Of a stretch of 64,000 nucleotides of DNA, positions 16,001-27,230 are shown piece by piece. Source of the DNA: Triglochin maritima (lineage: Eukaryota > Streptophyta > Magnoliopsida > Alismatales > Juncaginaceae); assembly GCA_963682175.1 (NCBI GenBank), contig OY821783.1, positions 38,524,301-38,588,300 on the forward strand. The letters run 5' to 3'. How positions within the stretch are numbered: position 1 is the first letter of the stretch; every line of letters starts with the position of its first letter. A program made the translations under genes and the position numbers. The notes below the pieces were generated by a model that was given only the letters and a program-made list of their open reading frames with translations, searched no databases and was not told the DNA's origin.

Positions 16001-17521
16001 AACTACAAGTGTCGCCAGAAAAGCTGCACATCCCTGCTGTAACAGTCTCTGAGCTCTCACAGCAGATACAATAATGCGACCCCCTCTGCTTCTGATCCCT
16101 CTGATCAGAATATCAGGCAAACCCTTCCTCGGGATCAAAATCTTCTTCTCACGGCACAAGACTCGAACATCATATTGGGACAGCCAATCCATCCCAAGTA
16201 TGACATCAAAGTCCTCCATCGGTAGCAAGACCAGGTCTGCCGGAAACTCCTGATCTCCCGAAACAACCGTGGCGCCGGGGACAAATCTCCCCACAGTGCC
16301 CACCAGACCCAGGGGTGTGCTGACCTCCAAAGTGGCAGTCAACATCGCAAGGGTACAACCCAACACTCCCGCAAATCGCTCTGAGATGAACGAGTGTGTC
16401 GCGCCACAATCAAATAACACCCTAGCTACTGAACCTGCGACAAGAAGTGTACCTTCCACGACAGCGCCTCCATCCCGAGCCTCCTCTGCCTGGATGGTGA
16501 AAACTCTGCCAGTGCGCTGCCCCTGCTGGGGTCTGAAAGGTGGTCTACCTCCGCCTCCTCCTCTGCCTGGTGCGGGTAAACCCGGTGGTCTGCTCGGCCC
16601 AGCTCCTCGGCTCGGACAGCTCCTGATAAAGTGACCCAGCTGGCCACACCCATGACATGCTCCGGGGGTGAAGCACGGCCCGGAGTGAAACCTCCCACAA
16701 GTACCACAAGGCTCTGGTCGTGGTACTGCAACTCCTGCTCCCTCGTATCGGGGCCTCTTGCCCGGATTCCCTCCAGTCTGACCTCCTGGCCTCCCAGAGA
16801 ACCTACCTGATGGCCTCCTCTCATCCTGGTAGTTCTCCCTGTAGTCACGATCAAGAACAGAGGCACTCTTCACTGCATCGGCCAACGTGCTCGGCATGTG
16901 TGTCAGCACCTTCGTCCTCAACTGCTTCCGGAGCCCTCGGACGAACTTCCCTGCTCTCTGCTCCTGTGTAATATACATCTCGGGACAGTAACGCTCAAGG
17001 GCGTTGAACTTCCCGATGTAGCCTGCTAGGGTCATGTCTCCCTGCTGAAGACTCAGAAACTCCTCCCTCTTCTGATCCTGGACATGCTGCGGAAAATACT
17101 GCTCGTTGAACTCGCCAACGAACTCCTCCCAGGCTATATCATCTCTGTCCGCAAACACCACTGCAGATGTGGACCTCCACCAGTTGGACGCAGCACCGCC
17201 CAAAACATAAGTAGCCAGGCCCACTCTCGCCTCTGGAGGACAACCAATAGCACTGAAGATCTTCTGCATCGTGAAGATCCACTCCTCCGCAGCCTCTGCG
17301 TCGTACTGCCCCAGAAAGGTAGGCGGATGCTGGCGCATAAACCGGTCATGCATAGCACCAGTCCCCGTCTGCCCAGTCTGTGCTGTCTGCTGCTGTAGCA
17401 TCTCTGTCAGACGTCCGACCGTATCGAACAACGTCCGACGCTCATCCTCCCAAGCCTCATCCCTCGCAGTCTCACTCTCACCGCGAGTATGGGCAACCGC
17501 CTTCCCCCGTCTAGGAGGCAT
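13079..17521 (-). CDS. Gypsy gag-pol polyprotein with chromodomain, intact
   Basis: One uninterrupted frame of 1480 residues from the ATG at 17521 ([10 protein letters not shown]); a further in-frame ATG 15 codons upstream lies in the leader. Order: Gag capsid region (about 70-235), CCHC zinc knuckle ([14 protein letters not shown], 289-302), aspartic protease (FDCGATHSF, from about 370), reverse transcriptase (about 555-740, FVDD at 705-708), RNase H (about 848-965, SDAS), integrase with an HHCC finger, the D,D-E core, and a C-terminal chromodomain (about 1445-1480). The chromodomain of this clade is thought to guide integration into particular chromatin. The protease motif has Cys where Ser or Thr is usual (DCG). 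All domains needed for retrotransposition appear present. Confidence 0.95.
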   Translation of the reverse strand: MPPRRGKAVAHTRGESETARDEAWEDERRTLFDTVGRLTEMLQQQTAQTGQTGTGAMHDRFMRQHPPTFLGQYDAEAAEEWIFTMQKIFSAIGCPPEARVGLATYVLGGAASNWWRSTSAVVFADRDDIAWEEFVGEFNEQYFPQHVQDQKREEFLSLQQGDMTLAGYIGKFNALERYCPEMYITQEQRAGKFVRGLRKQLRTKVLTHMPSTLADAVKSASVLDRDYRENYQDERRPSGRFSGRPGGQTGGNPGKRPRYEGAGVAVPRPEPCGTCGRFHSGPCFTPGACHGCGQLGHFIRSCPSRGAGPSRPPGLPAPGRGGGGGRPPFRPQQGQRTGRVFTIQAEEARDGGAVVEGTLLVAGSVARVLFDCGATHSFISERFAGVLGCTLAMLTATLEVSTPLGLVGTVGRFVPGATVVSGDQEFPADLVLLPMEDFDVILGMDWLSQYDVRVLCREKKILIPRKGLPDILIRGIRSRGGRIIVSAVRAQRLLQQGCAAFLATLVVAEAESQRLEDIEVVQEFADVFPAEIPGLPPHRELEFGIELVAGTTPQSKAPYRMAPAELTELKKQLQELMDSGFIRPSVSPWGAPVLFVKKKDGSLRMCIDYRMLNQVTVKNRYPLPRIEDLFDQLQSAKVFSKIDLRSGYHQLRIRDEDIQKTAFRTRYGHYEFLVMPFGLTNAPAAFMDLMHRTFSQYIDIFVIVFVDDILIYSPDVEQHREHLRIVLSILRAQQLYAKFSKCEFWLDRVAFLGHIVSAEGISVDPAKVEAVTQWRTPTSVTEIRSFVGLAGYYRRFIKDFSRLAAPLTALTQKGVTFVWSQKCEDSFQELKRLLTTAPVLSLPSGTGGFVIYSDASGVGLGCVLMQHGRVIAYASRQLKVHERNYPTHNLELAAVVHALKTWRHYLYGEQFEVFTDHQSLKYLFSQKELNMRQRRWLEFIKDYDFTISYHPGKANTVADALSRKVEVSVAGLCIQEWRLMESLAEWRPFADSSEGAVIAGLRVEPQTVSAVIHAQTTDEELSSLLQLAARDGSDFRVGVDGGLRFRDRIWVPKTEDLRHDIMEEAHRSRYSIHPGSTKMYKDLQRNFWWRGMKKDVADFVSRCLVCQQVKIEHQRPAGQMQRIELPEWKWEHVTMDFVTGLPKTRRFHDAIWVIVDRLTKSAHFLAIKTTLALEGLAKLYIEEIVRLHGVPVSIISDRDPRFTSRFWESLHRALGTRLKFSTAFHPQTDGQSERTIQTLEDMLRACTLDWAGHWDEHLPLIEFTYNNSYHSSIGMAPYEALYGRPCRSPVCWSDVGERQLVGPDIIQLYSEKVDVIRRRLATAQSRQKSYADTRRRELTFEVGDHVFLKISPSRGVMRFGKKGKLSPRYVGPFEILDRVGAVAYRIALPPQFAGLHNVFHVSMLRKYVADPAHVIEISVPEIQQDLSLDERPVEIVDQMVHQLRRRAIPMVKVRWQHHTDREATWEIEEDVRRQYPELFR

Positions 17522-17629
17522 CTGCCAAAGGAAACAAGACAATATCAATATAATCTGTGCATGCATGATCCTCTAGACCTAACTCCTAACTCAAAGGTGG
17601 TTTCTTTAGACAAGTACGCCGAGATCAAC

Positions 17630-17641
17630 GCTCTGATACCA
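17630..17641 (-). other. Primer-binding site (tRNA-iMet type)
   Basis: The minus strand reads TGGTATCAGAGC just inside the 5' LTR. This is the canonical primer-binding site complementary to the 3' end of plant initiator methionine tRNA. Confidence 0.9.
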
Positions 17642-17644
17642 AAT

Positions 17645-19609
17645 TGTAACGTACCCGAAAACAGCGGAAAATTTAAACAATAATAAAGACCGTCAACGGT
17701 CAACACTGGGCACGTCACGGGAAACAAACCAACATATATAATATAAATATGATCCACGTGGAAGTCAAATATACAGACTGACTGTGATTACGACAAAAGC
17801 TATACAATATGTAATCACCTCAAAAGAAAGAGACTGACAACTACAGGATCTGATCTCGGGGGCACCGTCCTCGGTCACCACCTCAAACTCTAACCCTGCT
17901 CGCTACCTGAAATGCAAACAACAAACATGCCTGAGTTCCCTGAAGGAACCCCGTATACCAAACCTCCTAAAATATAAAAAGGAATTAAATACAATGCAAT
18001 GCTATGCACATGATCATCCGCCTCGGGCCCACAATAATGCCCTCACCGCCTCCGCGGCACTGAACCACTCCTGCCACTAGGGTCAAGTCAGTCCACCGCT
18101 GCCTCACAAGGGTCAGTCGACACCACTGCTCCCCAAAAAGTGCAGGAAGGAACCCCTGGTACACGCCGCACCCAAGGAGCGAGTCAGCCCGCCGAATACA
18201 CAACTCGGGTCAGACGACAGCCACTGCTCCCCCAAGAGTCGCCTAGCGCGCACCCTGCCGGAACATCCTCGGCCTACCGCTAAACCCTCGCAAACTGCCC
18301 AAGGTTTACGGTACACATCCCTCACACCCCGCTCGGTAAGAGAGGAAAAAGGTACAACAATAATACGCCTTCGTCGAAGGTGAAATCCGTAGCTCTCAAA
18401 GCCGGTAATCAACCGTCGCCTCGGAGCCGGTAGTCGACCTGACATCGACGGATCGCGTGTGGATAAATCCACCAACCTGCGGTAGATCGGTCGACCGCTA
18501 CAAGCACACCGGTCGACCGGTCCCCCACACAGTACACAGTACTGTACAAACAAATCTACCGGTCGAACCACGCCAACCGAATTACCGACCAATCGGTCGA
18601 ACAAAAGTCATCTAGCGGTCGACCGTTTGGAAGGTCTACGCTATACCATTTTATATAATATATATATCCGACCGGTCGAACCAAGGGGCCGTTCGACCGA
18701 TAACAGGGATTTCAATATTTTGCCCAAGTCTCGTTCGGTCGACCGGAACTGAAATACAGTTCGACCGAAACAACACAAGCACTCTACCGCTTAATTAAAT
18801 GCTCAGTCGGTCGACCGAGAGTTAAAGAGCGGTCGACCGTTTTGATGGTCAAAGCTCCCAACCGACTTAGCATCGAATGGATCGGTCGAACAAGGTAAAG
18901 GACGTTCGACCGTTTAATAAGTCAAAATCCCCAACCGACCCATTCTCATTGTTATTCGGTCGACCGGCTAAGTGGTCCCGTTCGACCGATAACAGTATAT
19001 CCCCTTTTTCCCGCACAAATATGGCATAACGGTCGACCGTCTAACGACATCGTTCGACCGTTCGCGGGTAAACATCAATATAATAATAGGATCGGTCGAC
19101 TGCCCACTGGCACCGGTCGACCGATCGTCGTCTTCAACCTCTGAATTGGTTGAATTCCGACGGGGAATTCGACACCAACGTCGATCCCCAACACTCACAA
19201 GGCACAAGTGAGTTATAATGAAGATTTGGCATACCTTTTGGTCGAGTGAAGAAGCCTCCCAAGCTTGCACCACTTCACTCCACTTCTTCTTCTCTTTCTT
19301 CACTTCTTCTCCTCTTCTTCTTCACCTCCTTCTTCTTCTTCTCTCTAACCTCTTCTCCTCCGAAAGCCTCTCTCTCACTCTCTGGATAATCCAACAATGA
19401 AGCAAAATGTCAACTTGATCTCAAGTGCCCTTTAAATAGGCAAACTCACCTCTCTTAAATCCAATTAACAATCACCTAAAATCCCTCCAATCATAACCAA
19501 CCAACTCTCTCTCCCTCCCCTTCCAACACCTCCTGCTCTCCATGCATAATTAATTAGGGTAATTAGGTTTAGGTTTAGTTAATTAAGATGTTTAGTTTAG
19601 GTTATTACA
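17645..19609 (-). repeat. 5' LTR of the gypsy element
   Basis: Near-identical copy of 11063-13030, lacking one TTC unit (near 12757 in the other copy). It holds the same palindrome array (about 18485-19125). In element orientation transcription would run from here toward lower coordinates. The TATTTAAA motif near 19433-19440 would place the array downstream of that TATA, unlike the other LTR families in this window. Confidence 0.93.
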
Positions 19610-19614
19610 GAACC

Positions 19615-20165
19615 CGTCTGATTTTTATGAGAAATGACTTCTCATCCCGTAATTTATATATATAATAATAATAAAATTTACACTAGCATTGGTCGACCAA
19701 GACACACACCGGGCCACCGTTATTCAGCAGTATCCTGCTGTTCAGCAACCTCCGACGAGTCCACCGACCAACGTCGACTAAATCCACCACTCACACACCT
19801 TGTGTGAGTATTAAAGAGAAGCTTGACATACATTTAAGGCTTATAAGTCTCTGAAGATCAACGACGGACACCACCGCACGATTAGCTTTTTCTCTGACAA
19901 ACTTCACCCGAGTAACGATCACACCTCCTCCAGTCACGCCTTGCTTAGCTCGGCTCACACTCCTTCGCCTTCACACACCAGAATCAGAGAAGTAGATGAG
20001 TTGAGTAGAGAGACACGAGGGAGAGTGTGAGAGTGAGGAGAAGATTTGAGTTCACCTTATATACTCCACCCAATTCAATCCATCAATCCAAGCCTCCACT
20101 TCACCATCACATTTCCCTCCCTAAACACCCATTAATTCAGCCAAAACGTGATTAGCCTTTAACAA
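19615..20165. repeat. Probable older LTR remnant beside the gypsy element
   Basis: Sequence right of the gypsy target duplication resembles that LTR in style: GGTCGACC near 19693, TTCACACACC-type repeats, a GAGAG-rich tract, and a tail of AATTCAGCC/ATTAATT text. It is not a close copy. The young element may have inserted into an older relative. Boundaries are not defined. Confidence 0.35.
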
Positions 20166-20301
20166 AGATTAGGATCTAAAAATATATGATACGTACCAAA
20201 CTAGTGCATTTCATAGTTTAAAACTCCATTGAAATATAAAGAACACAGAAACCTTTAAACTAACTTTCCGCCTAAAAAACCTCAAAATCTTATATATACA
20301 A

Positions 20302-20457
20302 TAATGTTAGTACGAGACGTTGTCTCATTTTATAAAAGTGAGATCCCTAATTTGTTTCTTATGATCTGAACTTCAAATTGAAAATCTGACCGTTGGATTG
20401 AATTTCAAAATTCAAGTGGTTTTAAAACCTTTACGTATATATATATATGTATGTATG

Positions 20458-20526
<69 letters not shown>

Positions 20527-20722
20527 TCAAGCTCTAGTGAGCCTAGGGCTAATCAAATTTAGTTTAAGCCCCCTAATATCTCACCATTGGATCTTATTTA
20601 CAGTTAATCTCACCATTCATAAGCATAACCGTTTTTTTCTTAATCTACCTTACAATTTGAAATGAGTGGTGGATATTGTGAGGGCTTAATTTTTCTAAAT
20701 TAAGCCCTGGGCTCACTTGAGA

Positions 20723-20795
<73 letters not shown>

Positions 20796-20993
20796 TGATT
20801 TGAATCAAAATCGAACATGTTGTGCAAATTTGTATTGAATTTCTATTCCTGAATAATTTCACGATGTTGTTGAACATCATGACAATTGACTTTGTTGAAT
20901 AATTTTATGAGTTTGTTGAACAAGAATGTGATTTAATTGAACAACAAATGAGTATCGTTTTAATAAAATGAGACACTATCTCATTATAATATT
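20302..20993. mobile_element. MITE-like element with nested second MITE and TA microsatellites
   Basis: Its left end (GACGTTGTCTCATTTTATAA, about 20314) and right end (TAAAATGAGACACTATCTCA, about 20963) are near inverted complements. Inside lie a long TA run (about 20462-20524), a full copy of the 0.2-kb TIR element (20525-20727) and another TA run (about 20728-20793). No coding sequence. Confidence 0.55.
20525..20727 (+). mobile_element. Short TIR element, copy 2
   Basis: Same sequence as at 16-205, including ATCTTATTTACAGTTAATCT and AAATGAGTGGTGGATATT. It is flanked by TA microsatellites on both sides, which may be target-derived or have expanded after insertion. Confidence 0.65.
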
Positions 20994-21339
20994 CCCCGTT
21001 ATATATATAATACATGACGTCAAATTAAAAATCTTGATTCGTACATTTTAAATAATAGAACAATAAGATGTAAACGTACATTAGATGACACATCAGATTC
21101 GAAGTTGGTTAGGAACAAGGTAATGTAAAAACCATCAAAGTTCTTTTTAGGAATAAAAAACCATCAAAGTCTATACTAGGGATAATTACTACTTCTATAT
21201 TCTATAAATTCAAAAGATATTCCGATCGTTTTCGTAGTAAACATGACATTCCAAATTCGTTTAAATTTCCCAACCATCTTCATATTGTACCAAATAATTA
21301 TGTTTGTGGTTGATCACAACACTGGTCATTATTCCATGC

Positions 21340-21545
21340 ATGGCAACCACCAAAGTCTTGATTGTTCTCATGATAGTAATTAAATTCAATATCTTCTCGT
21401 CCTCAGATGCACACACATATCTGAATCTGTCTATCCTAAATGTCACAATAATGATGGAACGAAACAACACCATTCCAAAAGACCTACATCATATGGTACG
21501 ATCATTGTTTTCTCGGGTTCTCTCAGCTATCGGCTCGGCTCAACA
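21340..21545 (+). pseudogene. CRK relic (signal peptide plus piece of first DUF26 domain)
   Basis: From ATG 21340 the text parallels the starts of CRK-1 and CRK-2, including the CATGCATGGC context and a Leu/Ile-rich leader (MATTKVLIVLMIV). After a gap it resumes, in another frame, with a stretch reading IIWYDHCFLGFS, matching ILYDNCFLRYS of CRK-1, and ends near GCTCGGCT where copy 3 of the TIR element and TA repeats follow. The conserved C-X8-C-X2-C part and everything downstream are missing. It is a decayed member of the local CRK array. Confidence 0.7.
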
Positions 21546-21560
21546 TATATATATATATAA

Positions 21561-21694
21561 ATTCTCAAGTGAGCCCAGGACTTAATCAAACTAAATTAAA
21601 CCTCCACAATATCCACCACTCATTTCAAAATGTAAGGTAGATTAAGAAAAAACGGTTATGCTAATGAATGGTGAGATTAACTGTAAATAAGATT
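21561..21694 (-). mobile_element. Short TIR element, copy 3 (inverted, truncated)
   Basis: Reverse complement of copies 1 and 2 over about 134 bp, starting CTCAAGTGAGCCCAGGACTT and stopping in a TA run after GTAAATAAGATT. It lacks the last 60 bp or so. Confidence 0.65.
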
Positions 21695-22320
21695 ATATAT
21701 ATATATATTTCAAAATAATCACAAAATAATAATAATTGGAAGAATACGCACATGAGAAACTTAATTGACAAACTATTCATCTAAAAAATGACATTTATGA
21801 TGTCGTTTTCATTAACTGAAAACGACACCTATAATGTCGTTTTTACCCTTAATGAAAATATATAGCACTAATGTCGTTTTAAAGATGGGTAAAAACGACA
21901 TCCAAGATGTCGTTTGTGCCTAGGGGGCGTACTGATGATTTATTAGTAATTGCTGGTAGTCTAATTTATACAGCAATTAAAGAACCTTAATTGCAATTAT
22001 GGGGTTAAAGTTAAAACACAAGAGGCCCGAAAAATATATTAGTAACCCAAAATCGGTACAAAATTACTAATAAATTCCCAAACCAAAAATACATGAGACC
22101 CTCCGACCGACCCATTGCTGGAGTTCAACATGTCTTAGGTAGAAATGGTATCTCGAAATCAAACAAAATGAAAAGGATGGATTCGGGTTAGCTCTAGGAT
22201 GGGTTTCGTCGAACCGACGTGATATACTATATATCAAGTCGGTTTTCCATAGAAACGACGTGATATATGCTCTTTTCAGGAAAAATAATAATATTTATTT
22301 GTTATAAATCTACTGATATG

Positions 22321-25300
22321 TGTAGAATTTCGTGTCCCTATGTATGTGTATATTTTAAAATTTTATACAAGCATACAAGATCGATTTCATATTTTCAACA
22401 ATTTTATGTACATTGTTTTGTGTTTATTCTTATATCATGCAAACCTACATATATTAAAAAACCCAAGAGATGATCATACTCAAAGGTTCTCTAAAATATT
22501 TTTGAAGATCCGGAGTTCCGTTGCCTGTCGAATCGCCTGCCAATTTGTCTCCAAGTGTTCACCAAACTTTAAACAAGATTAGAGAGAAATGTGCTACCAA
22601 ATTCAATCTCTAAATCAAGGTTAGAATCTAGGTAATAACCCATTTAAGTTTCGTGAGAATTTAATCTCTAAAAACTTGAATTAATTAGGGAATTTTCGGA
22701 TGGATTAATAGGTGGTTGGGGAGAGAGAGAATATTTGCATTAATTAAAACAAGGAGGGAGAGAAGACCTATTTATAGGCTCTTCCAACACCCACATCATT
22801 AGCTAACTTCTAACCCATAATCTCTTATTTTTCTCCCTAAAATCAATCACAATTTGACACATAATCATCAAAATCCATGTTTAACACTAATTCCTTATTA
22901 ATTCGGGCAAAACTGTACTAACCACTTTTTGCCTTTACCAAATTTTGGATTAATATCCAACAAAATTTGGACTTTAGGGTTTTAGCAAATTCATATATTA
23001 CAATGTTGCGGATCACATTATATCATATAATATATTATCATATATAATGTCAAAACATTGTATCCCGTAATATATATACATCTCATACGAATTTATTATT
23101 CTAACCATGTCGTTTTCACGACATTGATTTTATTATTTTACCACATGTATATTATTTCATAACGCATGAAACTTAATACATCATATAAAATCACATATTT
23201 TGTTTCTCAGTTTTATGGTGTGACATATAAGAGGATCTAAGTTATGTTGACAATGTCATTAAATATTTAATATCATAAACTATAAGCGGTATCTAGCTAC
23301 ACATTATAGTTACCCAAATAACAAAGATGTCTTTGTTCACTCGAACTAAACACAATTCATTTAGTGATGTAAAGACATGTCCATCTCTTGCCTCATGATA
23401 TCAAAAATATTATAGAAAGTAGAAATTGTTGGCTTTTTGGCCTTAATCCTTGTTTTGATGATTTAATCAACCTAATCTTAATCATAAGTAATGTAGAGTA
23501 GCACACATATTGCATTGCATATATATTGCATGTGCTAACCTCTACAGGTGATCAAGACTCATGGAAGGAAGGAAATCAAGTCAAGATTTGTAATAAAGCT
23601 ATATGAAGATTTGTAATCTTGATTTTATTTTGAGTCTTAGGAACATGTGTAAATTGAGCATACAAGAGCTAAAAACTTATCACATTCACACTAGGTTCCC
23701 TGTAGGAGTCACACACAAAATCTCATATCATTTGGACTCCATTAGATCACCCAAATCTTAGTCGGAAATCACTTAAAACCTAAACCCAGAATTCCTATGT
23801 GAACCGGTCGACCAAATCTGTTCTTAGTTCGACCGATTTATAACAGACTATCCACAGTGATTTTACCAAACTCTACCGGTCGACCGGTTCTACCTTTTCG
23901 GTCGACCGATCCCAGATTTTATTATGGCCGTTACCTTTGTCGTATTCCTTCAACGGTCATATTCGTATAAAACAAAATACACCCCCATATACTTTAGAAC
24001 AGGTCGAACCATTTGCCCTTTCCGGTCGACCGGTTGATCCAGTCAAAAAATCCCTGCTATCAGTCGATACTATTTAGTTCAACCGATCAAAGTTTCTTTC
24101 TACCGAACCTTAGGTTAGGTCGACCGGTAACCCAGTTCGGTCGACCGTTTCATTAACAAACTTAAGAGTTCGGTCGACCGTTCCATTTTTCGGTCGACCG
24201 GTTCTGGACAGATTTGCAGCCCGATTTTCTGCTTTGTGTATCTTACACAAAACCCAACCAAATCTATCCCCAACGGCTAGAATACTTTAGGATCTTATAA
24301 ATAGAGGATCAAGACCTGTGGTTAACACAACTCTCCAACTCCAATTGTCCCAATTCATTAGAGAGAAAACTCCAATCCTCCAAGCTCCAAATTAGCTACC
24401 CAAAGCCTAATTTCCACATCATTCATCACTCAAACATCTAGCAATTGTTGTGCTCAATTAGAGAGTGAATCCCACTCAGTTACATTTGTTGTCAAGAGAG
24501 CAAGGGTCTCGGTGAAAGCCCAAGACACTAGTATAGACTTTAGTGAGAGTCCGAAGTGATCCTTCTCGGATTGTGAGAAGATGATTCCAAGCTCGACGAG
24601 GGTTGTTCGCGAGTTTGACGGTTGTAAGGCGTTGTCTCCTGGCCCGGAACGGGGAGCGGATAGTGAAGTCGTAGGCGGAGCTCGCGGAGTCGAGCGGAGC
24701 TTGCAAGAGAGGACTAGGACCCGGGTGGGATGCCGAACCTCTATAAAATCCCCCGACTTCTTGTGGTTTGCATTCTATTATTCTTTCTCTACTTGTTTGT
24801 GTATTCCACTGCGCATTTGATTGCTTAATCAAGTAGAGAATTAGGATTAGCCTTAATTGTGGACCCATAACCCACACGATCCAACAAAAATACGTCACAT
24901 TTGTATTTTATATTCATTTCTTGATCTCTTAAGCTAATTATAACTATGTAATTTAACTCAAGTTACATTGTGCACATTATGATTTTGCTTTATCAAGGGG
25001 CCCACTAATATCATCACTCAATTAAGAGGGGCAATGATAATCTTTTGACTAGTTATCTTTTCCAGCACAAGTCATGTTCAACCAACTATTGTCTTTATCA
25101 TTATACTCATTGATAACTTTTGACAATAATCAAATTAAGTCATTCTTGAGTGAAAAGATATAAGTCTCATATCTTAGGATCCAAGACACAGTGAAAACAT
25201 CAATGACACATAACACAAATTTATAATGTTTCACTTGTTATGTTTATTAAATATATAAAAGTAATCATTTTCCACTTTTATATACTCGTGTCATAAAATA

Positions 25301-25556
25301 TTGTAGGGCTACAATAATCGATGACCAACACGACAATCTTTTCTCGGTAATTAATGTTCAATGTTAATTATCATGATTGTGAATAACTTTTGATTTTTGT
25401 AAACCATTATCTTTTAGAGCTCTACAGTTAAGGACCAAGAGTTTCTTCCTTAACACGTCCAAAAGACGAATACAATAATCAAGGAACAAAATGTTTGCAC
25501 ATCCAATTCATAACAATTGACATATAAAAGTAAACTTTTAGAACACACTCATTTCA
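22321..25556 (-). repeat. Solo LTR C (TGTAG family) with a nested solo LTR
   Basis: It begins TGTAGAATTTCGTG, ends ACACACTCATTTCA, and is flanked by a perfect 5-bp duplication ATATG (22316-22320 and 25557-25561). A TATAAATAGG on the minus strand (about 22767) implies minus orientation. Without the nested element it is about 1.77 kb. Related copies lie at 36493-40443 and 37232-39304. No internal coding region remains, so it is a solo LTR left by recombination. Confidence 0.8.
23427..24886 (+). repeat. Solo LTR D (TGTTGG family) nested in solo LTR C
   Basis: TGTTGGCTTTTTGGCC to CACACGATCCAACA, 1460 bp, with flanks GAAAT (23422-23426) and AAAAT (24887-24891), a target duplication with one mismatch. 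The uninterrupted host text is visible at about 39771-39795 (GTAGAAATGTGTCACATTTG), which confirms the insertion point. It has a plus-strand TATAAATA at 24296-24303. Just upstream (about 23805-24203) lies a dense array of CGGTCGACCG-type palindromes. A similar LTR is at 57623-59144. Confidence 0.8.
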
Positions 25557-26258
25557 ATATGTCCCTGCATTTATGTGATATACCCCACATTTATGTGATA
25601 AATATGGGGTATATCACGTCGGTTATCCAAGAACCGACGTGATATACCTAGCGTATCACGTCGGTTATTGAACCAACGTGATATTTTCATCCCTTTTACG
25701 TCTCCCTTTTATGACGTCGGTATATTGGAACAATACAACCGACGTTATATAAGCAAAAAAAATCAACGTGATTTACTTATTTTCCAGTAGTGTCTTGGTT
25801 CATGTATTTGTTTAGTCTATGAGTCTGATTAGGAATGCCGGGGAGACAGGAGGCAGCAGATCACACATGGGATATTGATAACACATGAGTTTTTCGACAC
25901 CCTTTTATTGTATTCCGGATATCGATACGTTTATCTGATTATCTACATTTGATGTACGTTGCAGATCACACTTGAGTTGGGATTTGATTAGGATTTCTGC
26001 CTTGCTAAAACGACACCACCAATGTCGTTTTTACATGAATGAAAAAAGCATTGGTGATGCCGTTTTCAATTATGGGTAAAAACAACATTGGTGATGTCGT
26101 TCTCATGAAGGGTAAAAACGACATCATAAGTGTCATTTTCAGTTAATGAAAATGACATTATAAGTGTCGTTTTTAGGTGCATAGTTTGTCAATTAAGTTC
26201 ATCATGTGCATATTCTTCCAATTTTTATTTTTTGTGTGATTTTTTGATTTTTTTTCAT

Positions 26259-26261
<3 letters not shown>

Positions 26262-26322
<61 letters not shown>
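26262..26322. repeat. Compound CA/TA microsatellite
   Basis: About ten CA units are followed by about twenty TA units. Confidence 0.9.
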
Positions 26323-26324
<2 letters not shown>

Positions 26325-27230
26325 GCACCTACTACCTTTGGAAGAAAAAATGTAACATCAGAATGGAGAACGTATGTGATAGTGTAGTGTCTTTAAAACT
26401 AAATCCAAAATATATTTACATACGTATTTCCTTTAATTACCATCGTCGGTAACGTACCGAATTTGGATTTGGATTTGAATTTGGATATACTGGTGTTGGA
26501 TTTTTAACAATCTTTTCAAACACAAATTGTTATAAGAATACATCTCCCCTACCGATTACAATCATACGAGTATTTCATATTAAATCACAACTTGGTCACC
26601 AAACAAAGTTGCCGATATATGCCTACATATTCAACTCACTAGGAAAAAAAATTAGGAGTTTTCCTTGGGTGCACTTCCAAAGGAAAATTTCACTAACTAT
26701 GCTCAAAGTGGTCTAAAAATAAATTCGGGTCGGTCCAAAAATTCGGTCCAACCCGAATTTACTCACGAAACAGGATTATCCCGGATTGAGATCCGAATTT
26801 TTAGTATCCAGCGGACCAAAGGCCGGACCAAAAACATTCGGGTAAATTTGGTCTGGACCAATCGGGTCGGTCCAAAAATTCGGTCTGACCCGAATTTTGC
26901 TCTCCCATGAGAGAGAGAAGTGAGGGTTTGGTTTTTTTTCGATTTTTATTTTTTTAGTTTTTATTAAACATTAATAATATATTTTTAAATTTATAGAGTA
27001 TAAATTATAAAATTTCTAACGGAATTTTCGACGGAGTATGCATCACTAAATACACAAGTGTATACAAGCAAATAACATCGACACGTAAGTGTACCGTAAC
27101 AAATAGTTGAAAACCAGATACATAAGTCCCAATTATGTCACGGTTCGTGGTGCTCTAAATTAAAATTCTCTAAAATATATATTCCCGAAAAGCTAAATAG
27201 TTAATCAAGGGAACTATTATTCGTTGCCGG
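26323..27230. other. Repeat-rich spacer left of MULE-1
   Basis: No gene. Positions about 26715-26895 contain repeated words such as CGGGTCGGTCCAAAAATTCG, suggesting a transposon end. Text at about 26895-27205 is partly repeated in the same direction at about 28795-28995, on the other side of MULE-1. Confidence 0.35.

Larger units (their letters stand above)
11063..19609 (-). mobile_element. Complete Ty3/gypsy chromovirus (Tekay/Del-like), minus orientation
   Basis: Two LTRs (1968 and 1965 bp) flank a single gag-pol frame on the minus strand. Both LTRs run TG..CA in either reading and are bounded by the 5-bp duplication GAACC (11058-11062 and 19610-19614). The internal region has a tRNA-iMet-type primer-binding site and a polypurine tract at the expected ends. 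The LTR length difference is one trinucleotide in a TTC run, and I saw no substitutions in the stretches compared. Together with the open reading frame this points to a very recent insertion. A C-terminal chromodomain places it among chromoviruses; the Tekay/Del assignment is by general resemblance. Confidence 0.95.
22200..25792. mobile_element. CACTA-type element remnant, right terminus at 25792
   Basis: The minus strand from 25792 reads CACTACTGGAAAATAAG, the form of a CACTA-superfamily terminus. Subterminal sequence carries repeated inverted words such as TATCACGTCGGTT and AACCGACGTGATA (about 25608-25740). Matching words at about 22214-22268 lie on the far side of the solo LTR, so the element was split by it. 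No left CACTA end and no transposase were found. Confidence 0.5.
21708..26258. mobile_element. MULE-like element defined by long terminal inverted repeats, filled with nested insertions
   Basis: The left arm (about 21708-21925) and right arm (about 25985-26258) are inverted copies, for example TTGGAAGAATACGCACATGA against its near complement at about 26197-26217. Each arm is itself built of alternating ACGACAT and ATGTCGT words about 20-40 bp apart. The ends abut TA/CA microsatellites, so a target duplication cannot be read. The interior holds a CACTA-like terminus and nested solo LTRs. No transposase of its own was found. It may be two overlapping elements. Confidence 0.5.

Noticed and set aside
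20447..20665. Frame beginning with many Tyr-Ile units
   Set aside because: Translation of a TA microsatellite running into the TIR element.
24476..24898. 140-codon minus-strand frame and 79-codon plus-strand frame, with similar frames at 58800-59109
   Set aside because: Both lie in the conserved 3' part of the TGTTGG-type LTR. Similarity reflects LTR homology, and no protein family fits.
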